Positions 1 through 7,253 of a stretch of DNA of 10,118 bases are shown here, piece after piece. The position numbers were made by a program, and so were the translations under genes. This stretch comes from Lachnospiraceae bacterium. Lineage in GTDB: Bacteria > Bacillota_A > Clostridia > Lachnospirales > Lachnospiraceae. The DNA is taken from positions 1-10,118 of the forward strand of contig JAGBNT010000100.1 of the NCBI GenBank assembly GCA_017634255.1, given 5' to 3'. Under the pieces are notes generated by a model that saw only the letters and a list, made by a program, of their open reading frames with translations, did no database searches and was not told the origin of the DNA. The stretch's first letter is position 1; every line of letters begins with the position of its first letter.

Positions 1-154
1 AATATTCAAATGGCTCTGACCACACTAAGTTCACCGTTCGTCTTGAAACGGCTCTCGTGTCGCTGGCACTGCGTGCGCTCAGTCGAGCCCTGCGACTCCG
101 GTTCACTAAGTGTGCCAGGCTGAATATTTGAATATTTTCTAATGCGACAGCCCC
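1..154. repeat. Long imperfect palindromic element (MITE-like or dispersed repeat), cut by the left window edge
   Basis: This stretch is non-coding and strongly self-complementary. Bases 1-11 pair perfectly with 126-136 (AATATTCAAAT against ATTTGAATATT). Bases 21-36 pair with 99-114 at 13 of 16 positions. Inside are two smaller hairpins: 39-41 with 48-50, and a longer one built from 59-63 with 92-96, 65-67 with 87-89 and 68-70 with 81-83. The right arm continues as an AT-rich stretch and ends in TGCGACAGCCCC (143-154), which read on the minus strand is GGGGCTGTCGCA, the style of terminus seen on some insertion sequences. The window starts inside the left arm, so the matching left end should lie just outside. 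It sits 3 bp past the stop codon of the PHP gene, where it could also act as a transcription barrier. The structure is read directly from the sequence; mobility and copy number are inference. Confidence 0.6.
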
Positions 155-157
155 AAT

Positions 158-937
158 TTAATGCTTCAGATCAGGCTTTTTTAATTCCTTTGTTCTTTTG
201 CGCCTCTTCGTGAGTCCTCCAAGGCGGTTATATACGAAGAAAAGCTGGACCAGTACTTTATTCAACGGTCCTATCTTATCCTTCGTAGTGCGGTGATAGA
301 GCTCTCCGCCATATTCAAACATGGTACCCTGCTTTATATACCTTATGAGATCATCTTCATTCCTGACATCATCCGGTACCTCTGTCCACGCCTTACCCAC
401 ACAGTCCTTCTTATGAGCATCCGATCCGGCAGTCATGCACTTCCTGTACACCTCGGCTATACAAAGCGCCTCCTCGTTGCTGTCCTCCGGCTCGCAGGCG
501 TTGAAAACCTCAACGAAGTCAAACCTCCTCATTGTGGATGCCTGGTGCTGCCTGCGATTATTCGAATAGCTCATATATCTCTCCCCGCAGGGATGCGCAG
601 GTCCGCATACCCCGCCGTAGCGGTGCACGATGTCAATGAGAAGAGACACCGGAAGCCCTCTTAGCTCCAGTATCTTAAGCTTTACGTCACGCGGCATTAT
701 CACTATTATATGTCCCGCATCGAGGGTATCATATTCCACACCCTTCAGGACAAGAAAATCCTGATGCCTCTGACCCATAATGTTATTTTTGTACCACCTG
801 TAACCCTTATAGGAATCGTGGTCAGTTACCAGCATACCTCCAAAGCCCTTGGACTTAAGGATCTCAATGTACTCCTCAATAGAGACCTTAGCGTCTACCG
901 AGCCTTCCTTAGTATGGCAGTGCATATCTATCTTCAA
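158..937 (-). CDS. PHP-domain metal-dependent phosphoesterase, 259 aa
   Basis: This is a polymerase-and-histidinol-phosphatase (PHP) fold protein, a cytoplasmic TIM-barrel-like hydrolase that uses a cluster of two or three metal ions to cleave phosphoester bonds. The metal ligands expected for the family are visible in order: H6 and H8 (DMHCH), D39-H40 (TDHDS), E68 (GVEYD), H76, H115 (PAHPCG), E143 and D173-H175 (GSDAH). The catalytic set looks complete. The tail after about residue 215 falls outside the core and ends very basic (KRRKRTKELKK, 244-254). The start is TTG (935-937): it keeps the first beta strand (KIDMHCH) and follows a GAGG at 949-952 with an 11-nt spacer. The next Met, residue 5, would remove part of that strand and lacks a ribosome binding site at usable distance. 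The gene begins 3 bp after the response regulator stop, so the two are probably co-expressed. The substrate (nucleotide, oligonucleotide or sugar phosphate) cannot be told; the family includes the 3',5'-nucleotide phosphatase TrpH/RnaAM. Confidence 0.85.
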   Translation of the reverse strand: MKIDMHCHTKEGSVDAKVSIEEYIEILKSKGFGGMLVTDHDSYKGYRWYKNNIMGQRHQDFLVLKGVEYDTLDAGHIIVIMPRDVKLKILELRGLPVSLLIDIVHRYGGVCGPAHPCGERYMSYSNNRRQHQASTMRRFDFVEVFNACEPEDSNEEALCIAEVYRKCMTAGSDAHKKDCVGKAWTEVPDDVRNEDDLIRYIKQGTMFEYGGELYHRTTKDKIGPLNKVLVQLFFVYNRLGGLTKRRKRTKELKKPDLKH

Positions 938-940
938 TTT

Positions 941-1669
941 TTAAATGACCTCATTAATTTTTAAGACCAGATCATCCCGCTTAACAGGCTTTAACAAAAA
1001 GCCGTTGGGATGCAAAGACAGGCAGTTAAGAACCATCTGTTTATCTGAAACGCCGGTCAGGAATACAACAGGCACCCTTCTTCCGTTTTCCATGTTTCTT
1101 ATGATCTGCAGCGTCTGTGCCCCGTTGAGATCCGGCATAAAGCAGTCCAGCAAAATACAGTCCGGAAGCTGTCTTTCCAGAAACTTTATAGCCAGTCTTC
1201 CCGACTTAACTCCCGTAACCCTGTATCTTTCCTCAAGATATGAACGAACGGTTTTCAAAGCAGTGACATCATCATCGACAATAAGTATGTGCTTCTGTCT
1301 GTCCGAAGAGGCTATCATCGTATCAATGCAGCCCTTTATCTCCGGCAGGGATGCGTTTCTGTCCAGATCATAGTCCTGCTTAGGACTTATATTCTTCTCG
1401 AAGATCTCCCTGTCGTCCTCGTCCGCCAAAAGAAGCATCGGCAGCTCTGCAAACCGCTCATCCTCCCTTAGATCCATCAGCGAAAAAAGCTTTTGACGGT
1501 TAATGGATTCCACATACACAACAATACAATCAGGTATCGCATTTCCCACCGCTGAAAGCATATTGCTTTCCGACATCGACAGGCTGGATACATGATATTT
1601 CTTGGTAATATTCTTTTCAAGCTCCTTAAGAGCCCCAATCTTCGTGGATATGAGTAAAACCCTGTCCAT
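941..1669 (-). CDS. Receiver-only response regulator with a degenerate N-terminal receiver-like domain, 242 aa
   Basis: The C-terminal half (about 126-242) is a canonical two-component receiver domain. It has the acidic pocket D132/D133/D134 after HILIV, the phospho-acceptor D175 in LLDCFMPD, the switch residue T205 in FLTG, and K227 in LLKP. The N-terminal half (1-120) has a similar alternating layout (VLLIST, then IPDCIVVYVES, then LPMLLLADEDD), but the acidic pair and acceptor Asp are missing at the matching places, so it looks like a pseudo-receiver. There is no helix-turn-helix, GGDEF, HD-GYP or kinase domain, so output must come from protein contacts, or from its translationally close partner, the PHP phosphoesterase. 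The ATG start at 1667-1669 follows AAGGA with a 6-nt spacer. No histidine kinase is in the window, so this is an orphan here. The receiver assignment is strong; the N-terminal domain call rests on pattern alone. Confidence 0.85.
   Translation of the reverse strand: MDRVLLISTKIGALKELEKNITKKYHVSSLSMSESNMLSAVGNAIPDCIVVYVESINRQKLFSLMDLREDERFAELPMLLLADEDDREIFEKNISPKQDYDLDRNASLPEIKGCIDTMIASSDRQKHILIVDDDVTALKTVRSYLEERYRVTGVKSGRLAIKFLERQLPDCILLDCFMPDLNGAQTLQIIRNMENGRRVPVVFLTGVSDKQMVLNCLSLHPNGFLLKPVKRDDLVLKINEVI
949..952 (-). promoter_or_regulatory. Probable ribosome binding site for the TTG-started PHP gene, inside the upstream regulator's 3' end
   Basis: The minus strand reads GAGG here, 11 nt before the TTG at 935-937 and overlapping the last codons of the response regulator (Glu-Val-Ile-stop). 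The spacer is longer than ideal, and with the non-ATG start it suggests modest translation coupled to the upstream gene. Confidence 0.5.
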
Positions 1670-1723
1670 TTATTTTCCTTAATTTAAAAAACTTTTACTC
1701 GATTCATGCTATAAACCAAAATT

Positions 1724-1751
1724 ACTATAACATATTTCAACGCAAAATCAA
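1724..1751 (-). promoter_or_regulatory. Sigma-A-type promoter with extended -10, upstream of the response regulator/PHP pair
   Basis: Read on the minus strand, a -35-like TTGATT (1746-1751) is separated by 16 bp from TATAGT (1724-1729). A TG dinucleotide one base before the -10 gives the extended form TGTTATAGT. Transcription would start near 1717 and leave a leader of roughly 47 nt before the response regulator ATG. The surrounding 119-bp gap is AT-rich and is the only sizeable gene-free stretch between genes in the window. Inferred from consensus similarity only. Confidence 0.6.
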
Positions 1752-1788
1752 AGCACGACTTTACAAATTTCATTTGCAGCAGATGTCC

Positions 1789-2367
1789 TCAGCCCTTATA
1801 TCCTGCGTTAAAGGCGCTGACATTTATATCTACAAGCTTTTGCGGCACCTTTGCCCTTACGCATCTAAGCCAGTCCTCCTCGGGAAAGTCCATGTGCCGT
1901 GCAGCCATGCCAAGGACTATGACGTTAAAGACCTTGGGATTTCCAAGCTTTTTTGCCTCCTCCATGGCGTCTATAGAATAAACCGTATGCTCCTTCTTTA
2001 ACTCCTCGAGGATATTCTCGGGATATTCCGCCGCTCCCGTAACGACCGGCATCGGGTCTATCCTCTGGTCGTTTACAATGAGGACCCCGTCTTTTTTAAG
2101 GAAATGGGCATATCTTAAAGCCTCCAGCCTCTCAAAGGCTATGAGCACATCCGCCTGTCCCTCTTCCACAATGGGCTCGCTTACCTTTTTCCCGTACCGC
2201 ACATAGGTTACCACCGAGCCGCCTCTTTGAGCCATTCCGTGAACCTCGGAGAGCTTTACGTCATATCCTGCGTCCAGCATCAGGCTTCCCAGTATCCTGC
2301 TGGTTAATAGCGTTCCCTGTCCTCCGACTCCGACTATCATTATGTTCTTCGTTGCTTTATCGTCCAT
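1789..2367 (-). CDS. iorB: Indolepyruvate ferredoxin oxidoreductase, beta subunit (192 aa)
   Basis: This is the small gamma-domain-type subunit of the IOR complex, a member of the 2-oxoacid:ferredoxin oxidoreductase family. With IorA it oxidatively decarboxylates aryl pyruvates (indolepyruvate, phenylpyruvate, hydroxyphenylpyruvate) to aryl-acetyl-CoA, reducing ferredoxin; the reverse direction can make aromatic amino acid precursors. The N-terminal glycine-rich GVGGQG (13-18) and the family signature SEVHGMAQRGG (40-50) are intact, and the length of about 190 aa is normal. The ATG start at 2365-2367 follows GAGGG (2373-2377) with a 5-nt spacer. It lies 21 bp behind iorA, the usual alpha-beta order, and is the last gene of the right-hand block. 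No convincing intrinsic terminator follows it. Confidence 0.95.
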   Translation of the reverse strand: MDDKATKNIMIVGVGGQGTLLTSRILGSLMLDAGYDVKLSEVHGMAQRGGSVVTYVRYGKKVSEPIVEEGQADVLIAFERLEALRYAHFLKKDGVLIVNDQRIDPMPVVTGAAEYPENILEELKKEHTVYSIDAMEEAKKLGNPKVFNVIVLGMAARHMDFPEEDWLRCVRAKVPQKLVDINVSAFNAGYKG

Positions 2368-2388
2368 AATATCCCTCTTTTCCTACCT

Positions 2389-4125
2389 TTACACCTCATA
2401 GAGCTTGAGCGCATCGAACTTGCATAGCTTCGTGCACAATCCGCAGCCGTTACACATGGTCTCATCTATTTTGACATAGCCTTCCTTTGTCTTCGTTACC
2501 GCAGGGCAGCCGGGCTTCAGGCAGGCGCCGCATTTTTTACATTTCTCCGTGTCACATTCAGCCTTATTGGGGAAGCTCTGCCCCTTAAGAAGTGCGCAGG
2601 GTGCACAGGCGATTATGACTGAAAGCGCATCTCTTTCGGTCTCCTCCCGAACGACCCTTTCAAGCTCTTCAATATCAAAGGGATTTACCTCCACGACATT
2701 TTCTATGTTCATTGCCTTGCAGAGCTTATATATGGAAATAGCGGGAACCTCGTGACCGTCGAGGGTCTTGCCCGTAGCGGCGTGATCCTGGTGTCCTGTC
2801 ATCCCTGTGGTGGAATTATCCAGTATGAGCACTGTCCCGTGCACCTGATTATAGGACATATTGACCAGAGAATTTATACCCGTATGCATAAAGGTGGAAT
2901 CTCCGATGACAGCGACGAAATTCTTCGCAAATTCATGTCCCTTTGCCTTCTCAAAGCCGTGCAGCGTCGATATTGAAGCTCCCATACAGACAGTGGTATC
3001 CACTACCGAAAGGGGCGGAACCGCACCCAGCGTATAGCAGCCTATGTCTCCGCAGGCATTTATGCCCAGCTTCTTTAATACGAAATAAGTAGCCCTGTGG
3101 GGACAGCCGGGACAGAGTATGGGCGGGCGGTTCGGAACCTCGGCTCCCTTAGAGGCAATGTCCTCACCCTTAAGCACCTTTCTTAAAAGGTTTGCCGAAT
3201 ACTCTCCCTCCAGGGTAAAGAGCTCCTTGCCCTCACATTCTATCCCCATAGCCTTGATATTGTCCTCAAAGAAGGGCTCCAGCTCTTCAAAGATAATGAG
3301 TCTCTCAACGCTTTCGGCGAATTTCCTTATGAGCTTCTCGGGCAGCGGGTAGACCAGACCGAGCTTTAAGACGCTCGCCTCGGGGAATACCTCCTTTACG
3401 TACTGATAAGCTATTCCACTCGTGATAAAGCCTATCTTCCCGTCTCCCTCCTCTATGCGGTTTATCTTAAGGGAGTTTGCATCCTCCGAAAGCCTCTCCT
3501 CCCTTAAGACCACCTGATGGTGCCTTCCTATGGCGCTGGCAGGCATCATGCAATACTTCCTGATATCCCTGTTATAGGGCTTATCCTCGGGTACTACCCT
3601 TTCTCCGAGCTCTACCATTCCCTGGGAATGTGCAAGCCTCGTTGTAGTCCTTAAAATTACCGGGGTGTCGTATTTTTCGCTTATCTCATAGGCGAGCTTA
3701 ACGTATTCCTTTGCTTCCTCAGAATCCGAGGGCTCTATCACCGGAATATGCGCAGCCCTTCCTATAAGCCTTGTATCCTGCTCGTTCTGCGAGGAATAGA
3801 GTCCCGGATCATCTGCGACAGTAAGCACCATTCCGGCATTGACCCCGATATAGGAAAAGGTATATAACGGGTCGGCAGCCACGTTAAGCCCTACGTGCTT
3901 CATACATGCAAAGGAGCGCGTACCCGCTATGGAGGCACCTATTGCCACCTCGCAAGCCACCTTTTCGTTGGGTGACCACTCCGCATACACCCCATCATAT
4001 TTAACAAGAGCCTCGCTTATCTCCGTACTGGGAGTTCCGGGATACGCCGCCGAAACCTTGACCCCGGCTTCCCACAGTCCGCGGGCTATTGCCTCGTTTC
4101 CCAGCATAAGTTCCTTTTTCGACAT
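2389..4125 (-). CDS. iorA: Indolepyruvate ferredoxin oxidoreductase, alpha subunit (578 aa)
   Basis: This is the large catalytic subunit of IOR, a cytoplasmic, oxygen-sensitive enzyme that uses thiamine diphosphate, CoA and Fe-S clusters. The N-terminal pyrimidine-binding-type domain shows AAYPGTPSTE (26-35). The middle carries the conserved CPGCPHR (338-344) and GDIGCYTLG (359-367). The thiamine-diphosphate/Mg motif begins at GDSTF (408-412) and runs to DNSTTGMTG (436-444). The C-terminal tail is a two-cluster ferredoxin domain: C529, C532, C535 and C540 (followed by Pro), then C558, C561, C564 and C568. All eight cluster cysteines are present, and the length is near the usual 580-620 aa. 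The ATG start follows GGAGG (4134-4138) with an 8-nt spacer. It sits directly downstream of the fucose enzyme with a 21-bp gap. The usual aryl-acetate CoA ligase neighbour is not in this window, so the physiological direction is uncertain. Confidence 0.96.
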   Translation of the reverse strand: MSKKELMLGNEAIARGLWEAGVKVSAAYPGTPSTEISEALVKYDGVYAEWSPNEKVACEVAIGASIAGTRSFACMKHVGLNVAADPLYTFSYIGVNAGMVLTVADDPGLYSSQNEQDTRLIGRAAHIPVIEPSDSEEAKEYVKLAYEISEKYDTPVILRTTTRLAHSQGMVELGERVVPEDKPYNRDIRKYCMMPASAIGRHHQVVLREERLSEDANSLKINRIEEGDGKIGFITSGIAYQYVKEVFPEASVLKLGLVYPLPEKLIRKFAESVERLIIFEELEPFFEDNIKAMGIECEGKELFTLEGEYSANLLRKVLKGEDIASKGAEVPNRPPILCPGCPHRATYFVLKKLGINACGDIGCYTLGAVPPLSVVDTTVCMGASISTLHGFEKAKGHEFAKNFVAVIGDSTFMHTGINSLVNMSYNQVHGTVLILDNSTTGMTGHQDHAATGKTLDGHEVPAISIYKLCKAMNIENVVEVNPFDIEELERVVREETERDALSVIIACAPCALLKGQSFPNKAECDTEKCKKCGACLKPGCPAVTKTKEGYVKIDETMCNGCGLCTKLCKFDALKLYEV

Positions 4126-4146
4126 TTAGATTTCCTCCGTTAATTT

Positions 4147-7100
4147 TTAAACAAAACTGCTGTCCCAGACCTCGACTCCGCTGCTCTGGAATATGGCTGA
4201 AAGCCTGTCACGCAGCATATCCTTGGTTATCCCCTTTTTAAGGATGACCATTATAAAGCCTCCGCCTCCGGCTCCTGCGATAAATCTCGCATCTATCATA
4301 TCCTGACAGGCTATGAATATCTGGTCTATACAGCTGTTTGTCGAACCAGCATCCAGCTTCTTCGAAAGCTCCCAGTGCTTGTCTAAGAGCCTTGCAAAAG
4401 CATCTATATCTCCACGCTCCAGATAGAATTTCATAAGCGCCGCCGTCGGCTTCATCTCCCTTAAGGCATCCACCGAATCGCTCCTGCCCCCGATGTAGTT
4501 GCCGATGACCTCTCTTAAAAGGTTTCTCGCAAGCCTTCTCTGTCCGGTATATACCAGGGCAAAGCGCTCGTTTAATTCCTTCATTGTCTCGTCGCTTATA
4601 TTGAGCTTTTCCACTGTCAGCTTCTGCTCAAAACCTGGCTTTGAGCTTATGAACTTAATCCCCGGTGTAAGACCTCCTACCTGATCCTGCCAGCCTCCGC
4701 CGGTACTCATAAGCTGCTCCATGCACAGCACTATCCCGTATATCTCATTGTCCGTCTTTTCAATGCCGAGAAATTTAAATATCCCCTTTGCGCATGCCGC
4801 CGCAAGTATGGAGCTCGTTCCGAGTCCTGAGCCCTTGGGGACTCCTACCACCTGTGTTGAAAGGTATATTCCCCCTCCGAGGCTTTTTAATATATCCTCC
4901 AGGCTCTCCTCACTGCCGCTTAAGGGTATGACCCCGCAGGCTATGAGCGCCGCCTTGTGCAGAGCGAACTGGTCGTAGGGGTTATTGCATTTTTGTATCT
5001 CCCCGATATTCGTAACGCTGCCCCTTACTCCCACGTCCTGGCTTTCAAATTCAACCCTTAATTCATCTATCCTCTTTACGGTAATCTGCACCGGCAGGAT
5101 GCCGTTTAAGCTTATCGCCGCATTTAAAACCACTCCGCCGTTTTCATTGCAGTAGGGAGGTGTGTCGGTCCAGCCGCCTCCCCAGTTCACCCTTACCGGA
5201 AGGGCGATATTTACCTCGTTATTAGCGATGCGGCAGTCCTTTCGCTTTGGCAGGAGCTTCATCGCATTTTCATATACCGCATCCCTTATGGCACTAAAGC
5301 AGAGTGACTCTGGATATTCATAATTTTTCCCCTTAAAGCCGGTGTAATTATGCTTCATATACCTGGACAGCGCATAATATATCCTTATCCTCAAGGAAAA
5401 ATCAGCCTCAAGGGCGTCGTCCATCAAAATATTGTAGATCTCAGTACTTATGCCCGTATTCCGGAAGGTCTTAAGAGCCTCTTCGTAATAGTCCCCGTTT
5501 AAGAGGCTGTCGGTAAAGATACGGCTCAAAACGCGATTTTCGAGATCGTCCTTTATCTCAAGCGCCCTTATCACATCCGCCCTCATAAAGCTCGATGCAA
5601 GGGATAGCCTCTGCTTTTTAACAAAGTCCCTGCCAAGCTGCCCTGAGGGAGAAAAAGCCATCCTGTGGAGCTCGAGGGCTTCATTTAGCGCCGCCTCCTG
5701 ATCGTCCATGACAGGATAGAGCCTGGCATTCCATAAATCGTGCGGCTCTCCGTCCTCCCAAAGCTCCTTAGCTTCGATAAGATTGCCTTCCATAAACTCT
5801 TTAAGGCTTATTCCGAAGAGGCTGGCTCCATCCTCCATTAAAGACTTCGGGTTATCTCCGACCCCGTATATCCTTACGGTGTATTTATCCTTATCGACCG
5901 GAAGCCCGTGCAGTACCACATTCTCCGGCACCTGGACATTTCTCAGCTTAAGAGAGGAAACTATGCTGTAAGCCCCCACCCTGGTCTCATCGAGGATATA
6001 TGAATTTTCAAGGTATACCCCGTCTCCTAAAACCGCCCTTCTGCCTATATAGGAGCCGTAGGCAGAGGCCTTCCTGTTGGGAAGCGCCGTGGACATTACG
6101 CAGCTCTTCCAGTCCAAAAACTCCAGATCATCCTCAATGGAGTTCATAAGCTCTGAAAGCTCCCTCGTCGTCCCGAAATGAATGAATCTCGCGGGAGAAA
6201 GGCTTATAAGCTTCATCGAAAAGCCGCGTACAGCGTTCCATATCCCCTTTCTGCACTCCCTAAGCTCTTCGGTAAATTCCCCCTCGGGCTGTTCGGTGTA
6301 AAAGCTCTCAAGGGTGGAGTCCGAAGCCAGAGGATAGAGAAAATCGCCGTAAAAGCTGATCCGAGCCCTGCTGTTTACATATTTTTTAAATTTACCTTCA
6401 TCCGTCCTGCCGTTTTCGGAAATGAGCGAAAACAGGGCGTTTAATATATCTGTGTTAAAAAGAATGGCTCCTGTATCCAGATTCACCATTCCATGCTCAT
6501 TTATGGCTCCCGCTTCCTTAAGCTTTTCCACTGACTGCTTGTGCAGGAATTTTTTTACAAAGCCGCTGTCGTCCTCGAGGAAGACCCCGTGATCCTTCCC
6601 GACTTCGGCAAGCTCCTTAAATGAGATAGCCGCAGCCCCGTGTCCCGCTATATCCATCTGCAGTGGGTTAAACAGGAGCAGCACATCCCCGGAAAGAATT
6701 AACATTCCGTCCTTTATCCTCGAAGGCATTCCGGACAGGGCTATGATAAATTCATCAAAAAGAGTAGAGCCCCTGCCGTCAGGAAGCTCTCTCGGAACGG
6801 GCGAGAAAAGCTTGCCTACAGCTGAATACTGCGGCACCCGCTTTGAATCTCCTCCCGAATGTATGACCAATATTCTCAGGTTTTCGAATATATCCTGATA
6901 TCTGCCCTTTTTATTCTCGCGCTCCGCAATGACTCTGAGCACATTAAAGGTGGCTCCTCCCGAGCCGATGCGCTCTCCGTCAGGGTCTGGCAGCACTATG
7001 TAATCCGTACTTTCGGGCAGCTTTCCCGCATCCAGCCTGTGCTTTAGCTGAACCTCGAAAGCCTCTGCCTGGCGCTTGTTTGACGCGGTAAGAACTATAT

Positions 7101-7233
7101 AATCCCATTTTATAAAGCTGCTCTCATGGAGCGAACGGACGTAATCCGTCCACGAATCCGTATAAGACTGCTTTAAAAACAGATTCTTAAGCTTGTTGTA
7201 CTTTATATCGTTAGATAAATTGGGTTCATCCAT
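4147..7233 (-). CDS. fkp: Fucokinase / L-fucose-1-phosphate guanylyltransferase-type fusion protein (1028 aa)
   Basis: It probably salvages free L-fucose: the C-terminal kinase makes L-fucose-1-phosphate and the N-terminal domain adds GMP from GTP to give GDP-L-fucose for glycan fucosylation. Residues 43-190 carry the nucleotidyltransferase-like region: WDYIVLT (43-49), ERIGSGGATFN (87-97), HSGGDSKRVP (125-134), LSGDVLLLF (180-188). A short hexapeptide-like region (about 393-445) follows, then a mostly helical linker. The GHMP kinase domain starts near 670, with PVRVNWGGGWTD (679-690), the ATP loop PKGSGLGTSS (799-808), GGGWQDQ (845-851) and GAGGGGF (987-993). The size and order match Bacteroides FKP (about 950 aa), plant FKGP and animal FCSK. 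Because animal FCSK keeps the N-terminal region but is known as a kinase only, the second activity is likely but not proven. The kinase half also resembles heptose kinase HddA. The ATG (7231-7233) has a weak, distant ribosome binding site, so translation may couple to the upstream gene, 20 bp away. Confidence 0.85.
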   Translation of the reverse strand: MDEPNLSNDIKYNKLKNLFLKQSYTDSWTDYVRSLHESSFIKWDYIVLTASNKRQAEAFEVQLKHRLDAGKLPESTDYIVLPDPDGERIGSGGATFNVLRVIAERENKKGRYQDIFENLRILVIHSGGDSKRVPQYSAVGKLFSPVPRELPDGRGSTLFDEFIIALSGMPSRIKDGMLILSGDVLLLFNPLQMDIAGHGAAAISFKELAEVGKDHGVFLEDDSGFVKKFLHKQSVEKLKEAGAINEHGMVNLDTGAILFNTDILNALFSLISENGRTDEGKFKKYVNSRARISFYGDFLYPLASDSTLESFYTEQPEGEFTEELRECRKGIWNAVRGFSMKLISLSPARFIHFGTTRELSELMNSIEDDLEFLDWKSCVMSTALPNRKASAYGSYIGRRAVLGDGVYLENSYILDETRVGAYSIVSSLKLRNVQVPENVVLHGLPVDKDKYTVRIYGVGDNPKSLMEDGASLFGISLKEFMEGNLIEAKELWEDGEPHDLWNARLYPVMDDQEAALNEALELHRMAFSPSGQLGRDFVKKQRLSLASSFMRADVIRALEIKDDLENRVLSRIFTDSLLNGDYYEEALKTFRNTGISTEIYNILMDDALEADFSLRIRIYYALSRYMKHNYTGFKGKNYEYPESLCFSAIRDAVYENAMKLLPKRKDCRIANNEVNIALPVRVNWGGGWTDTPPYCNENGGVVLNAAISLNGILPVQITVKRIDELRVEFESQDVGVRGSVTNIGEIQKCNNPYDQFALHKAALIACGVIPLSGSEESLEDILKSLGGGIYLSTQVVGVPKGSGLGTSSILAAACAKGIFKFLGIEKTDNEIYGIVLCMEQLMSTGGGWQDQVGGLTPGIKFISSKPGFEQKLTVEKLNISDETMKELNERFALVYTGQRRLARNLLREVIGNYIGGRSDSVDALREMKPTAALMKFYLERGDIDAFARLLDKHWELSKKLDAGSTNSCIDQIFIACQDMIDARFIAGAGGGGFIMVILKKGITKDMLRDRLSAIFQSSGVEVWDSSFV

Positions 7234-7253
7234 GGATAAACGTCTCTCATCCT

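Noticed and set aside
1..157. Simple intrinsic terminator for the PHP operon
   Set aside because: The hairpins are long, nested and lack a stem followed by a U tract; a repeat element explains the structure better, though it may still slow transcription.
293..664. 123-codon open frame on the plus strand
   Set aside because: Antisense to the PHP gene, whose metal ligands are all conserved; no domain or ribosome binding site supports it.
1764..1776. Possible terminator stem CAAAT/ATTTG after iorB
   Set aside because: Only five AT-rich base pairs around a 3-nt loop and no T tract follows on the minus strand, so it is too weak to call.
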